From contig CALKIU010000059.1 of the NCBI GenBank assembly GCA_937995745.1, forward strand, positions 1 through 17,374: 17,374 bases of DNA, given 5' to 3'. The stretch comes from an uncultured Bacillaceae bacterium (lineage in GTDB: Bacteria; Bacillota; Bacilli; Bacillales; Cytobacillaceae). Below are positions 1 through 6,132 of this stretch, piece by piece. The notes beneath the pieces are model-generated. The model made no database searches. It was not told where the DNA came from and saw only the letters and a list, made by a program, of their open reading frames with translations. The position numbers were made by a program, and so were the translations under genes. Position 1 is the first letter of the stretch; each line of letters begins with the position of its first letter.

Positions 1-500
1 CATGTGAGTTTGTCCTCAGAGTGGCCATCTGAAGACAAATGTAGAATAAAACCGCTTCGTTTTGTCCTCAGACCGGTTATCTAGGGACAAAACCGTTGAA
101 AAAACATGTGAGTTTGTCCTCAGAGCGCCATTCTGGAGACAAACACGATGGAAAACCAGTCCCTTTTGTCCTCAGTTCGGCCGTCTAAGGACAAAACACT
201 TGATAGAGCATCTAGTTTTGTCCCCAGAGTACCCATCTGGAGACAAAAGTGACGGCAATTCTCTCCGTTTTGTCCGCAAACAACCGCTTTGAAGACAAAC
301 CGCCCAGTTACAAATGCCATTTTGTCCTGAAATGCGGGCTTTGAGAACAAATGGCCCGGTTTTATAAGCCCGGTTGTCTCCAAACAGCCGCTTTAAAGAC
401 AAATCCCATGAAAAAAATCCTCTTTGCCCTCAACGAGCCGTTTTAAAGATCACGACCAACAAAAATTCGGCCCATTTGTCTCTAAAGCTTTGATAAAAAC
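1..500. repeat. 52-bp-period array of inverted-repeat units (about 10 units)
   Basis: Units begin with TTTGTCC or a variant at 9, 61, 113, 165, 217, 269, 321, 373, 423 and 475, so the step is 52 bp with one 2-bp slip. Each unit is about 31 bp. The left arm (TTTGTCCTCAGA in unit 1) is the near-perfect reverse complement of the right arm (TCTGAAGACAAA), around a TGGCCA-like centre. Units are separated by about 21 bp of poorly conserved DNA. Arms are best conserved at 9-250 and decay rightward; the units at 423 and 475 are barely recognisable. Bases 1-8 equal bases 105-112, exactly two periods away, so the array probably continues left of the window. No convincing ORF runs through it. Function is unknown; it could be protein-binding sites, RNA hairpins or a decaying satellite. 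Confidence 0.9.
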
Positions 501-857
501 ATCCCGAAAACGTATTTTTCTCCACCTGCTTGTTAGTACTTGTCAGACGGCCCCTTTCCTCTACCATCGCGAAAGCCGAAAGCGGCCGAAAATCTGTTTT
601 TTCTTTTTGCATCCTGTGTTTCTCAGGTCCTTTTCAGACATCCCTAGTAGTCTATCAAAGCTGTCATTCTTACGCATATACATTTCCGCCGGAACTATCA
701 AGCTCACTCCTACATACTTCCAAATGCTTTTTTTTTGAACCCCCGGGGGATTGGCCGCTTTTTCCGGCCGCCTCAAGCCCGCCGCTTCGTTTTTATCCGT
801 TTTTTTAGTAAAATCATATTATCTTAATTTTCGTACATTTTCTGGGGGAGATGAAAA
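501..857. other. Gene-free stretch upstream of yojF
   Basis: No credible coding region is seen. The stretch is pyrimidine-rich with several T-runs. It contains a 10-bp palindrome, CCCCCGGGGG, at 740-749 right after a nine-T tract, and a GGCCG/CGGCC hairpin nearby. A TATTAT hexamer at 817-822 could be the -10 of the yojF promoter, but no matching -35 is visible, so the promoter is not assigned. Confidence 0.4.
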
Positions 858-1208
858 GTGGAACCGGTGGATGTGAGAATGGTTCAGGAAAAACTGGACG
901 GTTTTGCCGGCAAAAATGTTTACATACATCTGGAAACGACCAACGGGGCTTATGCCGCCCACCGGAACGAGGGGTTCTTTTCCGCGGGCGCTTTTATCCG
1001 CAATGCCCGTATTCGTTACAAGCACGGAAAAATTGCCGGGGCCGGTCCGTACCGAATCGGGCTGAAGATGGACGCCGGCTGGGTATATGCCGAGGGAATC
1101 ACCCATTTTGAAGTGGACGGACACGGAAGGCTGCTGCTTGCCGGCCACGACCATCAAGGGCGGCTCGCTGTTTGCCTCGAGTTGAGCGAGACGCCGTTTG
1201 ACGAATGA
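858..1208 (+). CDS. yojF: YojF family protein (DUF1806), bacillithiol locus
   Basis: This 116-residue protein matches the length and character of Bacillus YojF, a small uncharacterised protein. In Bacillus the gene sits directly upstream of bshB2 (yojG), and the same order is kept here. The GTG start at 858 is chosen because GGGGGAG at 844-850 lies 7 nt upstream; an ATG at 851 overlaps that site and is in another frame. The protein has no signal peptide or membrane segment and looks like a compact, beta-rich cytosolic domain. The gene ends 85 bp before bshB2 on the same strand, so the two are probably co-transcribed. A role supporting bacillithiol synthesis is inferred only from the conserved pairing. 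Confidence 0.85.
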   Translation: MEPVDVRMVQEKLDGFAGKNVYIHLETTNGAYAAHRNEGFFSAGAFIRNARIRYKHGKIAGAGPYRIGLKMDAGWVYAEGITHFEVDGHGRLLLAGHDHQGRLAVCLELSETPFDE

Positions 1209-1293
1209 GAAAAGCCACGTTGCGGCACAACGGCGAGGGAAGACTGCCGGCCGGAATCCGCCGCGATTTCGATTTTCCGGAAAGGAGATAGAG

Positions 1294-1974
1294 ATGGAAA
1301 AAGAGCGTCATATTTTAGTCGTTTTTCCCCATCCGGACGATGAAACCTTTGCCGCCGGAGGAACTATCGCCATGCATGCAAAAAACGGCACGCCAATTAC
1401 TTACGTCTGTCTGACATTGGGGGAGATGGGCCGCAATATGGGAAGCCCCGTTTTCGCCAACCGGGAAACGCTCCCCCTCATCCGCAAAGAGGAATTGAAA
1501 CAAGCGGCCCGGGTTCTGGGGATCCAAGACGTGCGCCTGCTCGGCTACCGGGACAAAACGGTGGAATTTGAGGACCGGGAAACATTAGTCGCGAAAATCC
1601 AAGCCATCGTGGACGAAATTCGGCCATCCTTGATGATCACCTTTTATCCCGGCTATTCCGTGCACCCGGACCATGACGCAACGGGGGCCGCGGTGGCGGA
1701 AGCCGTTTCCCGCATCAACCCGGAAATGCGGCCGAAGCTTATTTGCGCTGTTTTTTCAAAAAATTGCCGCGAGGAACTGGGCGAGCCGGATATCGTGTAC
1801 GACATCAGACCCGTCCGGGAAATAAAATTGGCGGCGATGCAATGCCACGCCACGCAGACGCAACTCATGCTCGCCGATTTGGAAACAAAGTTGAAACATC
1901 ATGACCCGGACCTCATGCGCCGGCTCACGGAAGAACATTTTTGGGTGTACCGCTTTCACGATTCATCCCGTTAA
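1294..1974 (+). CDS. bshB2: Bacillithiol biosynthesis deacetylase BshB2
   Basis: A 226-residue LmbE/PIG-L family zinc deacetylase. BshB enzymes remove acetyl from N-acetylglucosaminyl-malate to give GlcN-malate, the second step of bacillithiol synthesis, in the cytosol. Visible family motifs are HPDDE at residues 13-17 and HPDHD at 124-128, which supply zinc ligands and the catalytic aspartate. The ATG at 1294 follows AAAGGAG (1281-1287) at normal spacing; the frame is open further upstream but lacks a ribosome site there. Length fits the Bacillus BshB2 branch, and the upstream yojF separates it from BshB1, which usually lies near bshA. The gene ends at a strong terminator about 60 bp downstream. 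Confidence 0.9.
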   Translation: MEKERHILVVFPHPDDETFAAGGTIAMHAKNGTPITYVCLTLGEMGRNMGSPVFANRETLPLIRKEELKQAARVLGIQDVRLLGYRDKTVEFEDRETLVAKIQAIVDEIRPSLMITFYPGYSVHPDHDATGAAVAEAVSRINPEMRPKLICAVFSKNCREELGEPDIVYDIRPVREIKLAAMQCHATQTQLMLADLETKLKHHDPDLMRRLTEEHFWVYRFHDSSR

Positions 1975-2025
1975 CCAAACAATCCGCCAAAGCGCAAAAA
2001 ACCCGCACGACGATGCACCAAAATG

Positions 2026-2066
2026 CGAAAAAAAAGCCCGCACGACGATGCTCGTCTGCGGGCTTT
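2026..2066. terminator. Bidirectional intrinsic terminator between bshB2 and nnr
   Basis: The hairpin spans 2033-2066. AAAGCCCGCA pairs with TGCGGGCTTT, a one-base bulge follows, then GACGA pairs with TCGTC around a TGC loop. Eight A's lie on the left, giving a T8 tail on the minus strand, and a short TTT lies on the right. It should stop nnr transcription strongly and bshB2 transcription more weakly. The sequence CCCGCACGACGATGC of its left arm also occurs upstream at 2002-2016. Confidence 0.85.
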
Positions 2067-2129
2067 CCATTTGCCGGCCACATTCCGCAGCCCATCGGCA
2101 AACTGTAAACGGCGTGCGCGGCCGCTTTA

Positions 2130-2370
2130 GCTTTATAACTAGGGCACACTGCAAATTCTTTTCAAACCTCAGACGGTCAAAACAACATCCCGTCCACTTG
2201 ATCGCGCCAAGAACCTTCAAACTGTTTAAACGACTGGCACTTCCTCTCCATCACGGCGGGACACTTCCAGCACTTATCCGCACAGCCGTCGCGCCCGCTC
2301 CATACCAACAGCACACCCCAAACCTTCTGTCAAAAATCCGTCGCATCCGCTTCATAACGGCGGCACACCG
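2130..2370. repeat. Decayed ~52-bp tandem repeat running into the 3' end of nnr
   Basis: Three copies are clear. CCGTCGCATCCGCTTCATAA-type sequence at 2338-2369 (inside nnr) matches 2286-2317 at about 24 of 32 positions, exactly 52 bp away. It also matches 2240-2265 at about 20 of 26 positions, exactly 104 bp away. Weaker relatives lie near 2186 and at 2128-2151 (GCTTTATAAC and GGCACAC). The last 11 codons of nnr are encoded by the first copy. Nothing else is seen in the 355-bp gap between bshB2 and nnr apart from the terminator. Confidence 0.6.
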
Positions 2371-3775
2371 CGGGAAGAAGGCGGGCGAAATCGCTGGCGG
2401 CCATCGTCCCTTCCCCAAAGCGCCCGACCCATTCGTCGGCACATGCTCCGTGAATATAGACGGCATTGGCCACCGCTTCTTCCACCTTTTGACGGGTCCC
2501 TGCGGCGGCAAGAAGCATTCCCGTCAATGTATCGCCCGTGCCCCCTTTGGAAAGGGCGCGGTTTCCGGTGGCATTAACAAAGCCTGTCCCGTCCGGAAAA
2601 GCGATGACCGTATATTTTCCTTTTAACACGACAATGACGTTATTCTCCACAGCGTACCGGGATGCAAGCCCGATGCGGTCCGCCTGAATGTCGGCCGTCG
2701 ACCTTCCCGTAAGCCTTGCGAATTCGCCGGGGTGGGGGGTAATGATGACCGGGGCCTTTCTCTTGCCGTAATCCCGCGGACTCAGCGCCCCCGCGTCGAG
2801 AATGATCGGAACAGGCAAAGCGAGAAGCCGCGTGATCCTCTCTTCCAACCGCTCATCCGGCGGAAGGCCGGGTCCAACAGCCACCGCCGTAAATTGGCCG
2901 AGATCGGTTTTATCCAAATCATACGTAAAAGTGGCCTCCGGAACAAACGAACCGATAATTGATGCCGCCCTTGGTGTCGTAGCAACGGTCAGTTTGCCCG
3001 CCCCGAAGCGCATCACCCCGATTGCGGCCAGCGCGGCGGCACCGGGCATTTCATCACTGCCGGCAACAAGCAGACCTGTTCCAAAAGTGCCCTTGTGCGT
3101 ATTTCCCGTCACCCGCGGCCAAGTCCTGCGCACATCTTCCTCCGTCCACAAGCGAAACCGTCCGTCGTGAGGAAGGCCGATGTCAATGGCCTCCGTTTTT
3201 CCATAGTACTCGGAAGAAGGGAACAGAAACGCCGACGGTTTAAAACCGTGCAAGGCAAACGTGTAATCCGCCCGGACAGCATCCCCGTCGACCTTGCCGT
3301 CATCGGAAGACACCCCGGTCGGCACGTCAATGGCGATGATCTTTGCCTTTTGCCCGTTCATCCACGCGGTCCATTCGGCCACATCTTTGCGGAGCGGCAG
3401 CCGGCCCCCCGCCCCGAGCAAGCCGTCCACAATCCAATCGTATGTCTTTTCCGGGTCCACATGTTCCGCCTCGTATCCGCATGCCCGGAAATAAGCAAGA
3501 TGGGCTTTTGATACCGCCGTTTTCGGCTCGCCGAGGGGAAAAACCAAGTCAGCCAAGTAGCCGTGGTTTTTCAAATAACGGGCCAAAACAATGCCGTCCC
3601 CGCCGTTATTCCCTCTTCCCGCCGCAACGAGAATGCGGTCCGTCTTTTTTAAAAGCGGCCGGATGTGACGGAAGAGGCCGCTGCCCGCATTTTCCATGAG
3701 GGCAAAAACGGACATTCCCATTTTTTCCGCTCTGCTGTCGATTTCTTTTATTTGCGCGCTCGTATAAATATACAT
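2330..3775 (-). CDS. nnr: Bifunctional NAD(P)H-hydrate epimerase / ADP-dependent dehydratase
   Basis: A 481-residue two-domain enzyme that repairs hydrated NADH and NADPH. The N-terminal YjeF_N epimerase domain (about 1-210) shows GRGNNGGDG at 53-61 and DVPTGV near 150-155. The C-terminal ribokinase-like dehydratase domain (about 215-475) shows NTHKGTFG at 225-232, TPHPGEF at 346-352 and GTGDTLTG at 412-419, with the catalytic Asp at 415. The domain order is the usual bacterial fusion. The ATG at 3775 is preferred over one at 3796: GGGGTGA lies 6 nt upstream of it, and the predicted transcript starts near 3799, too close to use 3796. The gene has its own promoter and is separated from the upstream Crp/Fnr gene by a terminator. 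Its last codons lie in a tandem repeat, so the extreme C-terminus may be non-native. Confidence 0.93.
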   Translation of the reverse strand: MYIYTSAQIKEIDSRAEKMGMSVFALMENAGSGLFRHIRPLLKKTDRILVAAGRGNNGGDGIVLARYLKNHGYLADLVFPLGEPKTAVSKAHLAYFRACGYEAEHVDPEKTYDWIVDGLLGAGGRLPLRKDVAEWTAWMNGQKAKIIAIDVPTGVSSDDGKVDGDAVRADYTFALHGFKPSAFLFPSSEYYGKTEAIDIGLPHDGRFRLWTEEDVRRTWPRVTGNTHKGTFGTGLLVAGSDEMPGAAALAAIGVMRFGAGKLTVATTPRAASIIGSFVPEATFTYDLDKTDLGQFTAVAVGPGLPPDERLEERITRLLALPVPIILDAGALSPRDYGKRKAPVIITPHPGEFARLTGRSTADIQADRIGLASRYAVENNVIVVLKGKYTVIAFPDGTGFVNATGNRALSKGGTGDTLTGMLLAAAGTRQKVEEAVANAVYIHGACADEWVGRFGEGTMAASDFARLLPAVCRRYEADATDF

Positions 3776-3805
3776 TTTGTTCACCCCGCAGTTCATCCTG
3801 CTTTC

Positions 3806-3834
3806 ATTATATCCGTCCTGGACAGGCGTGGAAA
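3806..3834 (-). promoter_or_regulatory. Predicted sigma-A promoter of nnr
   Basis: Read on the minus strand, a perfect -10 TATAAT (3811-3806) is preceded after 17 bp by TTTCCA (3834-3829). This gives a start near 3799 and a leader of about 24 nt. The -35 region lies inside the first unit of the 36-bp repeat, so the repeat and the promoter share DNA. Confidence 0.65.
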
Positions 3835-3940
3835 ACTGAATTGCTAACTTGACAAGTGAAAAGTTTTTTCAAAAACTTTCCCTGTTGACACGTGAAAAAC
3901 CGGATCAAGAACTCTCCGCGGCGACAAGCGGAAAACCAAT
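3821..3940. repeat. 36-bp tandem repeat, four degenerate units
   Basis: Units start with GACA at 3821, 3851, 3887 and 3923, giving steps of 30, 36 and 36 bp. The shared core is GACAMGYGRAAA, and the second and third units also share a TCAAnAACTnTCC tail. On the minus strand the period keeps a frame open with a 12-residue repeat (Phe-x-Cys-x-x-Gly-x-Phe-Leu-like). No start or ribosome site supports a gene there. It lies between the Crp/Fnr terminator and the nnr promoter. Confidence 0.7.
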
Positions 3941-3983
3941 CGGCCGCCCCCCGGCGGGAACCCCTCAAGGTCGGCTGCAAAAA

Positions 3984-4005
3984 CAAAAAACTCCCCAACG
4001 GGAGT
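3984..4005 (-). terminator. Intrinsic terminator of the Crp/Fnr gene
   Basis: On the minus strand ACTCCC, loop GTTG and GGGAGT are followed by six T's. The hairpin begins at the last base of the stop codon (4005), so termination is immediate and nnr is not read from this promoter. Confidence 0.85.
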
Positions 4006-4742
4006 CAAACATCTTTCAATTTGGACTGGCAAAATTTGCACCAATCAAGAATAATGATTTTTTTCGATTTAATATCAATCAAACCTTCTTTGCGCAGCTT
4101 GGAAAAAACCCGGCTGACACTTTCCCGGGAAGTGCCGATCAGCGAGGCAAATTCCTGGACGGTCAAAGGCAGTTCAATCAATACCTCATTGCATTTGGAC
4201 TTGCCAAATTTTTCGGCAAGCCGCTCGATCGTTTTTATCGTTTTTGCATAAACATCCAAAAGGGCAATGTCTCTCATGATGGAAGTGAACTCGCGCAGTT
4301 GTCCGCTCATATAACGAATCATGTGCACCGCCATCTCCGGCGATGCCATCAACTCCTGTTCCAGTTCCTCGGTATGCAAAAAATATATTTCACCCGCCTG
4401 CAGCATGATGCCCGTTGCCGGATAATTGGTTTCGTCGTTGAACAGGCAAGATTCCGCGAAAATATCCCCTTTTTTCTTGATGCAAACGATCATCTCGTTG
4501 CCTTTCTCATCCTGCTTTGTCAATTTGACAACTCCGGATTGGACAAAAAAGACTCCTTCTCCCTTTTCAAACTCGGACATAATTTGTTCGCCTTTTTTAA
4601 AATACATTTTGCGGATGCGTTTATCGATCACATGGGCGGTTTCCCGGGGAAGGTTTTTAAAAATCTCCACTTTGTTCAAAAAGGTTTCAATCGGTGTTTC
4701 GGCCGTTTTCCGGGGACGCGCCTCTTTTTCCAAGGTCGCCAT
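4005..4742 (-). CDS. Crp/Fnr family transcriptional regulator
   Basis: A 245-residue regulator with a cyclic-nucleotide-binding-type beta-barrel (about 22-130), a long dimer helix (about 135-170) and a winged helix-turn-helix (192-222). The recognition helix contains RESVSR (206-211). Arg206, Glu207 and Arg211 match the Crp-type arrangement that reads TGTGA half-sites, and such a site lies upstream at 4801. The protein ends with a Cys-x-x-Cys pair (C235, C238). Bacillus Fnr holds a [4Fe-4S] cluster through three C-terminal cysteines, so a sensor role is possible, but a third C-terminal cysteine is missing here. Cysteines 87, 99 and 184 are elsewhere. GGGAGG 8 nt upstream supports the ATG at 4742. 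Redox or oxygen sensing is inference; a cysteine-independent Crp-like ligand remains possible. Confidence 0.88.
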   Translation of the reverse strand: MATLEKEARPRKTAETPIETFLNKVEIFKNLPRETAHVIDKRIRKMYFKKGEQIMSEFEKGEGVFFVQSGVVKLTKQDEKGNEMIVCIKKKGDIFAESCLFNDETNYPATGIMLQAGEIYFLHTEELEQELMASPEMAVHMIRYMSGQLREFTSIMRDIALLDVYAKTIKTIERLAEKFGKSKCNEVLIELPLTVQEFASLIGTSRESVSRVFSKLRKEGLIDIKSKKIIILDWCKFCQSKLKDV

Positions 4743-4773
4743 GACAACGCCTCCCTATTGTTTTAATATTCAT

Positions 4774-4816
4774 ATATTAACGAATATCGACATTTCTTCA
4801 TGTGATCTTTTTCACA
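4774..4816 (-). promoter_or_regulatory. Class II Crp/Fnr-type promoter of the regulator gene
   Basis: A perfect palindrome TGTGA-N6-TCACA lies at 4801-4816. On the minus strand a TAATAT -10 lies at 4779-4774, predicting a start near 4767. The palindrome centre (4808.5) is then 41.5 bp upstream of the start, the standard class II activator position. No good -35 is present, as expected when an activator replaces it. The simplest reading is positive autoregulation. Confidence 0.75.
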
Positions 4817-4870
4817 GTTCGCGCCGGAAAATCTCGAGAAAACCCCTCTGGAAACTGGATTTTTCTTGGC

Positions 4871-4899
4871 CTGAAAAAACAGCCGGGAAATGGCTGTTT
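4871..4899 (-). terminator. Intrinsic terminator, minus strand
   Basis: On the minus strand AAACAGCC, a 7-nt loop and GGCTGTTT run into a six-T tract. It is the first good terminator downstream of the TetR gene, about 490 bp from its stop codon, so the operon transcript may run through the 38-bp repeat region. Confidence 0.75.
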
Positions 4900-5011
4900 G
4901 GCGGCAGGCCTTCTGTGCCCGCTTGCCCGCATCTACCGCCGGCCCGGAACGTTTTCCTATCCGCAATAAAACGAGACCCTTGACAGTTGGAAGTTATTTT
5001 TTCAAAAAAAT

Positions 5012-5300
5012 CCCGCGACGGGGAATTTTGTTAGCCGTAAAAAACAACCCCCGCGGCAAGGAGGCGTTTCACGTTCCGAAAACTTTTCTTCATAGGGAAA
5101 TTCCTTCTTCCGCAAAAAATAACGATCGTGACCGGGGAATTTCCTACAGGGGAGTTTCGTCCATCCGCAAACCGTGACAGGAGGCTCACCATGCCAAATA
5201 GGTCATTCCCCGTGACAAGGGGAATTTTCGTTCTTCCGAAAATGGCAGCTGGGTTCAACTTTTCAAAAAAATAATCCCCCCGCGGCAAGGGGGCATCCAT
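5012..5300. repeat. Degenerate ~38-bp tandem repeat
   Basis: Units are anchored on CGYGRCAAGGGG at 5014, 5052, 5127, 5173, 5211 and 5281, with steps near 38 bp or multiples plus small slips. The best unit (5209-5245) reads CCCGTGACAAGGGG followed by AATTTTCGTTCTTCCGAAAA; other units keep fragments such as GGGAAATTCC or TTCCGAAAA. It is heavily diverged, and no stable frame is conserved. Confidence 0.6.
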
Positions 5301-5387
5301 TCGGGATTTTATGGAGCAGCGCATAACGGCCCGAAGAAACGGTCCTCATTTTTAACACGGGCCCAACGGACGGGCGGCCGCATACAT

Positions 5388-6077
5388 TCAATTTTGTTTT
5401 TCCAAATCTGGCGGCCGTTTCCGCAGCCCGTCCATGACAAACCGAACCAACGCCTCCGCTTCCGCCGCATCATCCTCCACCACATCATCGGAAAGAATGA
5501 GAAAGCGGACCGCAAAGTATCCGGCCATTTGCGAAAAACCGTAAAACAAAATCTTTTCCGCCGGCCAATCGACCAGTTCGCCTTGTTCCTTGAAGCGTTC
5601 GATAAGAGGCAGGATCCGGCCGACGACATTTTTCTTAAAATAAGGCGCCAGTTCGTTGCGAAGCCTCTCATGATAAAGAACTTCTTTCGCAAATACTTGA
5701 AAAATTTCTCGGTTTTCCTTGATAAATTCAATCCGGTTCAAGATGAGGGCTTTTAAAAAAGACTCGAAAGAAACATGCTTTTCAATGTCGATTTCTTGAA
5801 AGACGCTCTCGGCGATGGCCGGGAACGAACTTCTGATGAAGGTGATGATGATGGACATCAGCAGTTGATCCTTTGTGCCGTAATGGCGGAAAATCGTTCC
5901 TTCCGCCACCCCGGCCGCTTTTGCAATTTCGCTCGTCGATGTATTAGCGTAGCCTTTTTCGGCAAAAAGCCGCACCGCCGCGGCAAAGATTTTTTGCTGC
6001 TTATCTGTCGGCTTTTTTGACGAGTTCACTTGCGCGAGCATGTCCTGCAAAAAATTTTTTCCCGGCAATAACACCAC
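5388..6077 (-). CDS. TetR family transcriptional regulator
   Basis: A 229-residue TetR-type repressor in its longest form. The N-terminal three-helix DNA-binding domain lies at about 28-72, including FAEKGYANTSTSEIAKAAGV and the typical FRHYGTKDQL end. A helical ligand-binding domain follows. It is the last gene of a minus-strand operon, 55 bp after the ABC permease. It likely represses that operon through the twin palindromes at 8010-8083, in response to a transported compound; this is inference from position. The start is uncertain. GTG codons at 6077 and 6074 directly abut AAAAGGAA, a TTG at 6068 has better spacing, and an ATG at residue 13 would still leave a full HTH domain. Confidence 0.88.
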   Translation of the reverse strand: MVLLPGKNFLQDMLAQVNSSKKPTDKQQKIFAAAVRLFAEKGYANTSTSEIAKAAGVAEGTIFRHYGTKDQLLMSIIITFIRSSFPAIAESVFQEIDIEKHVSFESFLKALILNRIEFIKENREIFQVFAKEVLYHERLRNELAPYFKKNVVGRILPLIERFKEQGELVDWPAEKILFYGFSQMAGYFAVRFLILSDDVVEDDAAEAEALVRFVMDGLRKRPPDLEKQN

Positions 6078-6132
6078 TTCCTTTTCTGTCTCCGCCGATG
6101 CTTTCCGCTTTATTCTCCCCAGCCGGTCCTTT

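Larger units (their letters stand above)
4817..5387. other. Gene-free stretch between the Crp/Fnr and TetR genes
   Basis: No ORF here has both a plausible start and family resemblance. The stretch holds the minus-strand terminator at 4871-4899 and the 38-bp degenerate repeat at 5012-5300. A TTGACA at 4980-4985 has no matching -10, so no promoter is called. Confidence 0.5.

Noticed and set aside
62..402. Small ORFs across the 52-bp array on both strands
   Set aside because: The 52-bp period is not a multiple of three, the peptides show no conserved repeat in frame, and none has a ribosome site.
1..500. CRISPR array
   Set aside because: The 52-bp step is below typical repeat-plus-spacer length for 31-bp repeats, with spacers of only about 21 bp. 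The repeats are imperfect, palindromic and drift steadily, and no cas gene is present.
740..749. CCCCCGGGGG palindrome as a terminator
   Set aside because: The T-run precedes it on the plus strand and becomes an A-run on the minus strand, so neither strand gives stem-then-U order.
1901..2626. 241-codon plus-strand ORF
   Set aside because: It overlaps the end of bshB2 and is antisense to nnr, crosses a strong terminator, and its protein has no family character.
3849..4766. 305-codon plus-strand ORF
   Set aside because: It is the antisense shadow of the Crp/Fnr gene, whose motifs, ribosome site and terminator are all clear on the minus strand.
4980..5008. TTGACA as a plus-strand promoter
   Set aside because: No -10-like hexamer lies 16-18 bp downstream, and no gene follows on that strand.
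5031..5324. 97-codon minus-strand ORF over the 38-bp repeat
   Set aside because: It has no ribosome site or recognisable domain; the open frame follows from low-stop repeat sequence.
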